Source: Flammeovirgaceae bacterium UBA976 (GTDB lineage Bacteria > Bacteroidota > Bacteroidia > Cytophagales > Cyclobacteriaceae). From it: DNA of 7,504 nucleotides. Made by a program: the position numbers and the translations under genes. The notes beneath the pieces were generated by a model. The model made no database searches. It had not been told where the DNA came from and saw only the letters and a program-made list of their open reading frames with translations. This document shows, piece by piece, positions 1 to 6,270 of this stretch. Within the stretch, counting starts at the first letter, position 1. Every line of letters begins with the position of its first letter. Location: positions 1 to 7,504 of the forward strand of contig DBBU01000007.1 in the NCBI GenBank assembly GCA_002292365.1. The letters are read 5' to 3'.

Positions 1-28
1 TCATTCCCTTAAAATCAAATCAGAGCTG

Positions 29-532
29 TCATTTTTGAGTTGCTCTTGGCCCGATTTTTATGACTTCCAAATTGAAAATTTTCCCATGTTCAATTTCAAA
101 TCTCAAGAGTGTTTTCACCTTGTGAAATCCATGTTTTCCCGCTGCACCAGGGTTTAAATACAAGATATTGTATTTCTTATCAAAAATTACTTTTAAGATA
201 TGAGAATGTCCACAAACAAGAATGTTGGGTTGTTTGGCCACTAATAGGGCCCTGATGTTTTTAGTGAACGACGGTGGTTTACCTGCGATATGGGTCATCA
301 TGATGCGCATGCCACCACAAGAAATTAATGCTGTTTCTTGCGTGCGCATTCTAATATCATGCCCATCTATATTACCAAAGACGGCTCGCAAGGGTTTGAA
401 ATATTCTAAAGTCTCCAATAGGGCTACATTTCCCACATCTCCCGCGTGCCAAATTTCATTACAATCTTTAAAATAATTGAAAATACTGGGATCTAAATAG
501 CCATGAGTATCAGAGAGAAGACCTACTTTCAT
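29..532 (-). CDS. YfcE/MJ0936-family metallophosphoesterase
   Basis: A 167-residue single-domain calcineurin-like phosphoesterase, presumably cytoplasmic because no signal peptide or membrane segment is visible. The dinuclear-metal motifs are in order: SDTHG (D8, H10), HAGDVG (D32), GNID (N54), THI (H81) and GHSH (H109, H111), followed by the NPGA turn typical of the YfcE/MJ0936/VPS29-like group. All expected metal ligands are present, so the enzyme should be active. Members of the family hydrolyse phosphodiesters or phosphomonoesters in vitro, but the physiological substrate is generally unknown and cannot be read here. The length is normal for the family. The start ATG (complement of 530-532) gives the canonical N-terminus just before DTHG. 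The gene is divergent from the ABC operon. A further minus-strand ATG lies 24 nt past its stop at the window edge, so it may be followed by a co-transcribed gene. Family assignment is secure; the physiological role is not. Confidence 0.95.
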   Translation of the reverse strand: MKVGLLSDTHGYLDPSIFNYFKDCNEIWHAGDVGNVALLETLEYFKPLRAVFGNIDGHDIRMRTQETALISCGGMRIMMTHIAGKPPSFTKNIRALLVAKQPNILVCGHSHILKVIFDKKYNILYLNPGAAGKHGFHKVKTLLRFEIEHGKIFNLEVIKIGPRATQK

Positions 533-549
533 AGACGCAAACTAGGTCA

Positions 550-568
550 ATTTTAACACATTTTAACA
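550..568. repeat. 9-bp direct repeat with 10-bp period
   Basis: Two identical copies of ATTTTAACA (550-558 and 560-568) are separated by one base in the divergent intergenic region. They sit 18-37 bp upstream of the phosphoesterase start and about 45-60 bp upstream of the TTTG element of the rightward promoter. A period of about one helical turn is what a tandem-bound regulator would use. In DNA this AT-rich chance is possible, so the operator role is only inferred. Confidence 0.4.
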
Positions 569-611
569 GGTTTTTTTTTTGAAAATTTGAACACTTATTT
601 TTATTTTGATA

Positions 612-643
612 TTTGTTTTAAAGTAGGCAAAAAATTACTTTTG
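612..643 (+). promoter_or_regulatory. Bacteroidota-type sigma-A promoter of the ABC operon
   Basis: A TTTG element at 612-615 is followed after exactly 20 bp by TACTTTTG at 636-643. The latter matches the TAnnTTTG -7 consensus known for Bacteroidota primary sigma factor promoters, and the spacing is within the usual range. Transcription should begin near 647-650, giving a leader of about 35 nt before the ATPase start at 684. This is the only full-consensus promoter I find in the intergenic regions, and it probably drives all four genes to 4772. Confidence 0.7.
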
Positions 644-648
644 GTTGT

Positions 649-663
649 TTCAATTAAATTGAA
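649..663. promoter_or_regulatory. 15-bp palindrome at the predicted transcription start (possible operator)
   Basis: TTCAATT-A-AATTGAA is a perfect inverted repeat centred on 656. It lies directly downstream of the -7 element and on the predicted start site, which is a position where a bound repressor would block initiation. No regulator gene is in the window and the site is AT-rich, so the symmetry is certain but the function is speculative. Confidence 0.35.
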
Positions 664-683
664 CTCAGTTATTCAAATAGTAT

Positions 684-1607
684 ATGTCAATTATTGTAAA
701 AAATCTAACAAAAAAGTACGGAGAGCAAAAAGCCGTTAATGATATTTCCTTCAAAATAGAGACAGGGGAGGTCGTCGGATTCTTAGGACCCAATGGTGCT
801 GGAAAAAGTACAACGATGAAGATGATTACATGCTTTATGGCCCCATCTAATGGTAATATTACTGTGGATGATATTTCAGTTAATGAAAACCAATCATTAA
901 TAAAGAAAAAGATCGGTTATCTTCCTGAAAATAATCCTTTGTATTTCGATATGTCTATTGTGGATTATCTTCGATTCACTGCGGAAATACAAGGAGTGTC
1001 TAAAAGTGACATTCCTGGTCGAATTGGAGAAATGATTGAATTGTGCGGTTTAGCGAGAGAAAAACATAAAAATATTAATGAGTTGTCTAAAGGTTTCAGG
1101 CAAAGAGTAGGACTAGCCCAAGCGATGATCCATGATCCTGAGGTTTTGATTTTGGATGAGCCAACTACTGGGCTGGATCCTAACCAAATTGTCGAGATCA
1201 GAAAATTGATAAAAGAATTAGGCAAGCAAAAAACTGTGATATTAAGCTCACATATTCTTTCAGAAGTAGAAGCTACTTGTGATCGAATTTTAATAATTAA
1301 TAGAGGAAGAATAGTTGCGGATGGAACTTCTGAGACATTACGGTCCCAAGCTGATGGTCAAGAATTGCTGACGGTCCATATAGAGGCGGTAAACGAGGAA
1401 TTGCAGAAATCATTATTGGGTTTAGGATCTGTTGAAAAAGTAAGTGCGATAGAGGACAAGCCTGGATTTTATAGTATTCAGTCCAAGCCTAATATGGAAT
1501 CTAGAAAAGCAATTTTTGATCTATGTGTGAAAAAGAAATGGTATTTGCTTGAAATGACTGGTATAGAAACCCGTCTTGAGGATGTTTTTAGAGATTTAAC
1601 TAATTAG
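684..1607 (+). CDS. ABC transporter ATP-binding protein (GldA-like)
   Basis: A 307-residue cytoplasmic ATPase that should power the permease encoded next. Visible motifs are Walker A GPNGAGKST (35-43), GYLPE at the Q-loop (78-82), signature LSKGFRQR (134-141), Walker B VLILDE (154-159), D-loop GLDP (163-166) and H-loop histidine H190. The Q-loop position carries Glu82 rather than Gln, as is common in the ABC-2/DrrA-NatA-like group. After the nucleotide-binding domain (about 1-220) there is a C-terminal extension of about 85 residues ending in a conserved-looking ETRLEDVFRDLT segment, typical of ATPases paired with ABC-2 permeases. The sequence resembles GldA, the ATPase named from Flavobacterium gliding, but the gene order with DUF4340 fits a wider family of cassettes, so I give no symbol. 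It is the first gene of the operon, about 35 nt behind a consensus promoter. There is no evident Shine-Dalgarno sequence. The permease start follows its stop by only 4 nt. Confidence 0.95.
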   Translation: MSIIVKNLTKKYGEQKAVNDISFKIETGEVVGFLGPNGAGKSTTMKMITCFMAPSNGNITVDDISVNENQSLIKKKIGYLPENNPLYFDMSIVDYLRFTAEIQGVSKSDIPGRIGEMIELCGLAREKHKNINELSKGFRQRVGLAQAMIHDPEVLILDEPTTGLDPNQIVEIRKLIKELGKQKTVILSSHILSEVEATCDRILIINRGRIVADGTSETLRSQADGQELLTVHIEAVNEELQKSLLGLGSVEKVSAIEDKPGFYSIQSKPNMESRKAIFDLCVKKKWYLLEMTGIETRLEDVFRDLTN

Positions 1608-1611
1608 AAAT

Positions 1612-2337
1612 ATGAAAAAGACTTGGATCATCACGAAAAGAGAATTGGCTTCTTTTTTTGACTCCCTTACCGCATACGTAATGGTTGTATTATTTTTAGG
1701 TTTAAGCGGAATATTCACATGGCTAGTGGGCTCAAACATTTTTGTTAATAATCAGGCTAATATGGGAGTTTTTTTTGGTATTGCTTTTTGGTCACTTTTT
1801 TTCTTTATCCCTGCATTGACCATGAAAATGGTTGCAGAGGAAAATAGATTAGGAACAATAGAATTATTGACTACAAAGGACATTACTGATGGACAGATCA
1901 TAAGAGGTAAATTTTTTGCATGTTTAATTTTGATATTTATTTCACTGATTTGCACACTTCCGTATTATATAACAATTAGTCAATTAGGAAACATTGATGA
2001 TGGAGCAGTCATAGGTGGCTATGTTGGACTACTTTTTTTATCTGGATCCTATGTAGCGATTGGTCTTTTCGCGAGTAGCATCACTACCAATCAAATAGTG
2101 GCATTTTTGGTTGCACTGTTTGTAGGTATATTTTTTCATTTATTGTTTGATGTGATGGGTACATCGACTTCGGGGGTTTTAGCATCTTTTTTCAACTATT
2201 TAAGTATGCGTGTTCATTTTGACTCTATAAGCAGAGGAGTAGTAGATTCTCGAGATTTAGTCTATTTTGGATCCATAATAACCATGGGTCTTTATTTAGC
2301 AGAATTGATGCTTTCTAAACGTAATTGGCAATCCTAA
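1612..2337 (+). CDS. ABC-2-type transporter permease (GldF-like)
   Basis: A 241-residue inner-membrane protein with six predicted hydrophobic helices at about 20-42, 54-72, 98-120, 131-153, 158-180 and 213-233. The amphipathic N-terminus (TKRELASFFDSLTAYV) is the coupling segment seen in this family. Between helices 2 and 3 lies the hallmark cytoplasmic motif MVAEENRLGTIELL (73-86), likely a contact to the ATPase. A late FDSISRGVVDSRDLVYF segment is also characteristic of GldF-like permeases. The length is normal. It sits 4 nt after the ATPase gene and 10 nt before the GldG-family gene, so translation is probably coupled and the products should assemble together. The substrate cannot be deduced; ABC-2 permeases generally export. 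Confidence 0.93.
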   Translation: MKKTWIITKRELASFFDSLTAYVMVVLFLGLSGIFTWLVGSNIFVNNQANMGVFFGIAFWSLFFFIPALTMKMVAEENRLGTIELLTTKDITDGQIIRGKFFACLILIFISLICTLPYYITISQLGNIDDGAVIGGYVGLLFLSGSYVAIGLFASSITTNQIVAFLVALFVGIFFHLLFDVMGTSTSGVLASFFNYLSMRVHFDSISRGVVDSRDLVYFGSIITMGLYLAELMLSKRNWQS

Positions 2338-2347
2338 GTTTTAAAGT

Positions 2348-3862
2348 ATGAAAAAATCAAAATTATTTATTCAGGGGAGTATGGTTTTGGCCATAATTTT
2401 GGTAGTGAACTTGTTATCTGAAGTAGCCTATTTTAGGATTGATTTTACTGAGGATAAACGATATACTCTAGGAAAAGCTACTCGAAGTATTCTTGAAGAC
2501 TTAGATGAGGTCATTACTGTTAAGGCATACTTTACAGAAGATTTACCGGCACAACTAGGTTATATAAAAGACGAACTAAGAGATCAGTTTATCGAATACG
2601 AAAATCGTTCAAATGGAAATTTTGTCTTTGAATTCATCAATCCAAACACATCGGATGAGTTGAAGCAAGAGGCCATGAAAAATGGTATAACACCCGTGTC
2701 TATTAATGTAGTAGAAGATGACCAGAGACAACAAATCCAAGCTTTTATGGGAGTTTTGATTCAAGCTGATGGGCAGAAAGAAGTAATACCGCTGATTCAG
2801 CCAGGATCTGGGTTAGAATATGAAATAACTACTTCAATAAAAAAAATTATACTTAAAAAGAAACCCAAAATTGGACTGATTCAGAGCGATAATGGAGTGA
2901 CCCTAGGAGCTATTCCGCAATTGGTCCAACAGCTTTCGGTGATGTATGAAATAGTTCCTTTTAATTTATCAGATTCTTCTGAGATCATTCCCAATTATAG
3001 CTGTATGATTTGGATCAGTCCAAATGATACTATTCCATCAGCTGACTTTGACAAGGTTAATAAATATTTAGATAGGGGAGGTAATTTATTTCTAGCCTAT
3101 TCTAATATTTCAGGTAACCTTCAAACAGCAGAAATATCCTCTAAGCCAGATATAGGTTTAAAGGATTGGCTAGAGTCAAAAGGCATATCGATGGGAGATC
3201 AAGTGTTAATTGATGCTGCTTGTGCCTCAGTTACGGTACAACAACAGCAAGGATTTTTCACTATGAACAGCCAGATTGAATTTCCTTATTTTCCTCAAAT
3301 CAGAAAGTTTGAAAAACACCCAATCACAGTAGGTTTGGAATCGATGATGTTACCTTTTTCTAGTCCTCTCAGTATCATTGGATCAGATACTACGTTAGTG
3401 ATTAACGCACTGCTTCAATCTAGTGAAATGTCGGGTACTCAAAATACTCCAAACTACATGAATGTCCAAAAGAAATGGGCTGAACAAGATTTTACAGCCC
3501 CAAATCAAATATTAGCATTATCTATTGAGCATATGGGTGTAAATAATGGGAGTATGGTAGTTGTGTCCAATGGGCAATTTATAAATAATGGGGAAGGCCA
3601 ACGATTACAACAATTAGATGTAGATAACATTAATTTTGCTGCCAATAGCATTGATTGGTTATCGGATGATACAGGACTTATTGGCTTAAGGACTAAGGGA
3701 ATTACAAGTAGACCCTTAGAATCTATTGATGATGGTTCAAAATCATTGGTCAAATATGGAAATGTGTTCTCTCCTATTTTATTGATCTTAATTTATGGAT
3801 TTATACGGAGGTCATCGGTACAGCGAAAACGACAAAAATGGGTTCAAGGGGATTACAGTTGA
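2348..3862 (+). CDS. GldG-family ABC transporter auxiliary protein
   Basis: A 504-residue protein anchored at both ends in the inner membrane, with one helix at about 10-28 and another at about 473-486. The latter is followed by a strongly basic tail (RRSSVQRKRQK). The roughly 440 residues between them should be periplasmic. The segment just after the first helix (FTEDKRYTL, 33-41) and the VKAYFTEDLP and VIPLIQPGSGLEYEITT segments are characteristic of the GldG / ABC-transporter auxiliary (ABC_transp_aux) family. In Flavobacterium, GldG was named as a gliding ABC component, but relatives are widespread in non-gliding bacteria next to an ATPase, a permease and DUF4340. The role is likely to extend the transporter into the periplasm or act on a cell-wall or envelope substrate; this is inference. 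It is intact, with a 10-nt gap upstream and 25 nt downstream. Confidence 0.92.
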   Translation: MKKSKLFIQGSMVLAIILVVNLLSEVAYFRIDFTEDKRYTLGKATRSILEDLDEVITVKAYFTEDLPAQLGYIKDELRDQFIEYENRSNGNFVFEFINPNTSDELKQEAMKNGITPVSINVVEDDQRQQIQAFMGVLIQADGQKEVIPLIQPGSGLEYEITTSIKKIILKKKPKIGLIQSDNGVTLGAIPQLVQQLSVMYEIVPFNLSDSSEIIPNYSCMIWISPNDTIPSADFDKVNKYLDRGGNLFLAYSNISGNLQTAEISSKPDIGLKDWLESKGISMGDQVLIDAACASVTVQQQQGFFTMNSQIEFPYFPQIRKFEKHPITVGLESMMLPFSSPLSIIGSDTTLVINALLQSSEMSGTQNTPNYMNVQKKWAEQDFTAPNQILALSIEHMGVNNGSMVVVSNGQFINNGEGQRLQQLDVDNINFAANSIDWLSDDTGLIGLRTKGITSRPLESIDDGSKSLVKYGNVFSPILLILIYGFIRRSSVQRKRQKWVQGDYS

Positions 3863-3887
3863 TTAAATCTATATTTTTATAAAAATC

Positions 3888-4772
3888 ATGAATACATCAA
3901 GACTTTTTATTTTTTTGGTTGTTATTAGTTTATTTTTTGTCATCATTAAGGTTACTAAAAATCCAGACAGAAGTAAGAACTATAATGAGGTATTAGTAGA
4001 TTTTGATTCACAACTTGTCAATAAAATAAAGATTGAGAATGAAAATGAGCAAGTCATTTTAGAAAAAATTTCGGGTCAATGGAAGGTAAAAGTTGGTCAA
4101 AAACAGCATGAGGCCGTAAAAAATACAGTGGAGGCTTTTTTACAAACCATTCAAACCATTAAGCCCTCTAGACTGGCTTCTCGATCAGTTGATCGGTGGT
4201 CAGATTATAATGTGGACGAAAAGGGAACACGTGTGGTGATATTCGGAGTCAAAGATATTTTTTTAGATATAATTTTGGGTAGATTCGCTTTTGAGGGGCA
4301 AAAAACTTATTATAGTTTTGTCCGTCTGGTAGATGATAATGATACTTATGTAGCAGATAATTTCATGAAAATGAGTTTGGTTTCTCAAAGGGATGATTTT
4401 AGAAATAACCGAGTACTGAATTTCAGAAATGATTCATTGACTGCTATAGATTTCATCTATCCAGATAGTGCTTTTTCGTTGACCAAGAAAGAAAACTATT
4501 GGTTTAAAAATAACGTTGAGGTTGATTCAATTAAGTTCAAAAAGTATCATGATGACGTTCAATTTATTATGAGTAAATCTTTTGCTTCATCAGATTCTAC
4601 ATCAGCACCTTCGCATGATGTGATCTTTCACTTTTCTAATAGGTCTGACATAAAAATTACAGGAAGTCTTGAGCAAGGAGTTTGGTTGATCAAATCTTCT
4701 GAAAATAAAGATGAAGCATGGAAAGATCCTGTCCTTTCGGAAAAAATATTCATCTCAGATAAATATTTTTGA
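3888..4772 (+). CDS. DUF4340 domain-containing membrane-anchored protein
   Basis: A 294-residue protein with one N-terminal hydrophobic helix (about 6-20) after a short basic start (MNTSR), so it is probably anchored in the inner membrane with the rest in the periplasm. The remainder is a soluble, charged, beta-rich-looking region. It includes a SRLASRSVDRWSDYNVDEKG stretch (residues about 93-112) followed by alternating hydrophobic strands, which I recognise as the DUF4340 pattern. DUF4340 genes commonly lie directly after GldG-family genes, which fits a fourth subunit of the same ABC complex. Its biochemical role is unknown. The gene starts 25 nt after the GldG-family stop and is the last member of the operon; a poly-T tract follows. 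A shorter protein than many DUF4340 members, but no break is visible. Confidence 0.85.
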   Translation: MNTSRLFIFLVVISLFFVIIKVTKNPDRSKNYNEVLVDFDSQLVNKIKIENENEQVILEKISGQWKVKVGQKQHEAVKNTVEAFLQTIQTIKPSRLASRSVDRWSDYNVDEKGTRVVIFGVKDIFLDIILGRFAFEGQKTYYSFVRLVDDNDTYVADNFMKMSLVSQRDDFRNNRVLNFRNDSLTAIDFIYPDSAFSLTKKENYWFKNNVEVDSIKFKKYHDDVQFIMSKSFASSDSTSAPSHDVIFHFSNRSDIKITGSLEQGVWLIKSSENKDEAWKDPVLSEKIFISDKYF

Positions 4773-4784
4773 TTTTTTAATCTT

Positions 4785-4804
4785 TTGGTTAAACCCTTTT
4801 TTTT
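4785..4804 (+). terminator. weak possible terminator after the ABC operon
   Basis: A GGT/ACC mini-stem is followed by a run of eight T (4797-4804), starting 13 nt after the DUF4340 stop. The stem is only three base pairs with a tiny loop, and a second AT-only stem (GATT/AATC, 4771-4782) precedes it. The position suits the end of the operon, but the stem is too short for a confident intrinsic terminator. Confidence 0.25.
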
Positions 4805-4805
4805 A

Positions 4806-4843
4806 TTTGATATTTAAGTTAGCCTGACAATCTATAATTTTTG
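4806..4843 (+). promoter_or_regulatory. imperfect Bacteroidota-type promoter of the thioredoxin gene
   Basis: TTTG at 4806-4809 is followed by TAATTTTTG (4835-4843). This is a TA-n3-TTTG variant of the TAnnTTTG element with a 25-bp spacer, longer than usual. A start near 4847-4850 would leave about 21-24 nt before the ATG at 4871, but essentially no leader before the ATG at 4850. It therefore bears on which start codon is used. Confidence 0.35.
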
Positions 4844-4870
4844 TGAGCAATGATGCTTATATTTGAAACT

Positions 4871-5413
4871 ATGAGCGTACGTCTAGGGTCCTTTTTTCTG
4901 TTTTTGATGGCAATATTTACTTTTTCTAAGAGTCCATCTGAGGTTGATATTAACACTGAAATCAAATGGATCAGTTTTGAAGAAGCGGTGGCGAAAACCT
5001 CAGAGAACCCCAAAATGATTTTGGTTGATCTTTACACAGATTGGTGTGGATGGTGTAAAAAAATGGATAGAGATACCTACAGTCGTAGCGAAATTGTGGC
5101 CTACGTTAATGATAAATTTTATGCAGTAAAATTTGATGCTGAAGGCGCTGAAGAAGTTAGTTTTAGGGGTCATACCTTCAAATTCGTGGCCTCAGGTCGA
5201 AAGGGGTATCACGAATTGGCGGCAGCCCTCACACAAAATAAGCTCAGTTACCCTACGACGGTTTTCATGAATGAAGAGCTCCAAATTATTCAGCCTGTGC
5301 CGGGTTACTTGGATGCGCCTACTTTTGATACTATTTCCAAATACATGGGTGAGGGAAAATATAAAAATACAGCTTGGGAGGAATTTCAAAAATCCTATCA
5401 AAGTAAACTTTGA
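4871..5413 (+). CDS. exported thioredoxin-fold protein (WCGWCKK active site)
   Basis: A 180-residue thioredoxin-family protein from my preferred start at 4871. The redox site is W58-C-G-W-C62-K-K, preceded by the VDLYTD strand, and the cis-proline motif SYPTT (P128) is in place. Both active-site cysteines are present, so a disulfide reductase or oxidoreductase role outside the cytoplasm is likely. The N-terminus has a basic residue then a hydrophobic stretch (about 5-18), consistent with a signal peptide or anchor. An in-frame ATG at 4850 would add seven residues (MMLIFET) that place an acidic residue ahead of that stretch and would start almost at the predicted transcription start; both points favour 4871. 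Between the active site and the cis-proline is an insertion of about 20 residues (FRGHTFKF through GYHELAAAL), recalled from a Bacteroidota-type subgroup. The partner is unknown. It follows the ABC operon by 98 nt and probably has its own promoter. Confidence 0.88.
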   Translation: MSVRLGSFFLFLMAIFTFSKSPSEVDINTEIKWISFEEAVAKTSENPKMILVDLYTDWCGWCKKMDRDTYSRSEIVAYVNDKFYAVKFDAEGAEEVSFRGHTFKFVASGRKGYHELAAALTQNKLSYPTTVFMNEELQIIQPVPGYLDAPTFDTISKYMGEGKYKNTAWEEFQKSYQSKL

Positions 5414-5446
5414 AGTAACCTTTTTGGACGATATGCATACATCATC

Positions 5447-5473
5447 ACGCAACCTTTCTGATGCGAACGGCTC
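5447..5473 (+). promoter_or_regulatory. possible ECF-sigma-type promoter upstream of the GIN gene
   Basis: ACGCAACC (5447-5454) contains an AAC core like the -35 elements of many ECF sigma factors. A CGGCTC (5468-5473) lies 14 bp after the AAC core as a possible -10. The 5414-5510 gap has no TAnnTTTG element, so another sigma factor is plausible. The spacing is slightly short for typical ECF promoters, and no sigma or anti-sigma gene is in the window, so this is tentative. Confidence 0.25.
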
Positions 5474-5510
5474 CCTTTAGATAACTATTACTCATCAAAA
5501 GATATTTATT

Positions 5511-6248
5511 ATGACCAAGAGACTCGTTTTTAGTTTAACTCTAACAATGGTAGGGATCTTTTTGTTGGCAGATCCAATCCAAAGAAATTTACAGCCGTTC
5601 AAGCAATTATATGTAAAAGAGGGCATAGAGGTCGTTCTTATAAAAGGTACAGAATACAATGCAAAGGTGGATGTTTCAGGATGTAATCCCGAAGATGTCC
5701 TGACTGAGGTCAACAATGGTCGATTAACGATACGTATGAGGCCAAATGGAAGATATAGAAATATTGAGGTAAAAGTAGCGCTTACTTATGTGATCCTCAA
5801 TGAAATAGATGTGTCCTCGGTAGGAGTGGTCAAAGGATCAGATCGATTGAAAAGTGAAGCCTTAGAGATTGAGGTCAGTAGTGCTGGTTCGCTGGAGTTA
5901 AATATTCTTTCCAATAGCGTAGATTTAGATGTCAGCAGCTCGGGGTTTGTCGCCTTGAATTTAGAGGTGAATAAACTTGAGGTCGAAATCTCAAGTGCAG
6001 GTAAGGTCAAGCTGACCGGCCGAGTACGTGACCAAGCATTAGATATAAGTAGTGGGGCTCATTATGAGGGGTTTAAGATGATTTCGGAAAGAACATTAGT
6101 GGACATAAGTAGTGGAGGACTGGCTCAAGTTTATGCGAAAGATAAACTAGATGTCCAGGCAAGTAGTGGAGGGTCAGTAGAATTTCAAGGAAGTCCAGGC
6201 AGTTTGAGCAAACGCTTAAGTAGTGGAGGTTCTGTAAGTCAATATTAG
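5511..6248 (+). CDS. head GIN domain (DUF2807) exported protein with SSxG ladder
   Basis: A 245-residue protein with an N-terminal signal peptide (basic MTKR, hydrophobic core 5-19, probable cleavage near LLADP). The mature part fits the head GIN / DUF2807 family: an early PFKQLYVKEGIEVVLIKG segment (29-46), then a repetitive beta-rich body. Eight SSxG-like turns occur with the serine pairs at 102, 123, 142, 161, 180, 200, 218 and 237, about every 19 residues, usually preceded by an [DE]-[VI] strand end. This regularity suggests a parallel beta-helix. The C-terminus ends at SVSQY with no sorting domain or membrane anchor, so periplasmic, outer-membrane-associated or secreted location is open. 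Family members are often called putative adhesins, but this rests on weak evidence. At the DNA level the last four turns reuse the 9-mer AAGTAGTGG. The start ATG is the only sensible one. It lies 97 nt after the thioredoxin gene and 22 nt before the TPR gene. Confidence 0.9.
   Translation: MTKRLVFSLTLTMVGIFLLADPIQRNLQPFKQLYVKEGIEVVLIKGTEYNAKVDVSGCNPEDVLTEVNNGRLTIRMRPNGRYRNIEVKVALTYVILNEIDVSSVGVVKGSDRLKSEALEIEVSSAGSLELNILSNSVDLDVSSSGFVALNLEVNKLEVEISSAGKVKLTGRVRDQALDISSGAHYEGFKMISERTLVDISSGGLAQVYAKDKLDVQASSGGSVEFQGSPGSLSKRLSSGGSVSQY
6047..6226 (+). repeat. four in-frame copies of AAGTAGTGG in the GIN gene
   Basis: Exact copies begin at 6047, 6107, 6161 and 6218, with spacings of 60, 54 and 57 nt (all multiples of three). 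They encode the SSG turns in the C-terminal half of the GIN protein. The four N-terminal turns use different serine codons (TCC, AGC, AGT, TCA), so the C-terminal coils may be more recent duplicates, or the codon match may come from selection on the motif. Confidence 0.6.
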
Positions 6249-6270
6249 TCATTTAAATCCAAGAGCTTTG

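Noticed and set aside
1..4. Minus-strand ATG at 2-4, 24 nt past the phosphoesterase stop, possibly the start of a downstream operon gene
   Set aside because: Only one codon is inside the window, so a coding region cannot be shown. The spacing is compatible with an operon, but nothing more can be said.
222..476. Plus-strand open frame of 84 codons opposite the phosphoesterase
   Set aside because: It lies fully antisense to a gene with all catalytic motifs and its translation shows no family features; it is a shadow.
512..560. Minus-strand promoter for the phosphoesterase (TAGTTTG near 536-544)
   Set aside because: The element has one spacer base instead of two, no TTTG is found at a suitable distance, and the start would fall on the ATG. 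I cannot support it.
3873..3886. Perfect 14-bp palindrome ATTTTTATAAAAAT just before the DUF4340 start
   Set aside because: It is only A and T with no room for a loop, so it cannot form a stable terminator or hairpin. It is likely chance in AT-rich DNA inside an operon.
5271..5480. Plus-strand open frame of 69 codons overlapping the end of the thioredoxin gene and the following gap
   Set aside because: It mostly overlaps the thioredoxin gene in another frame, lacks a plausible initiation context, and its translation has no recognisable features.
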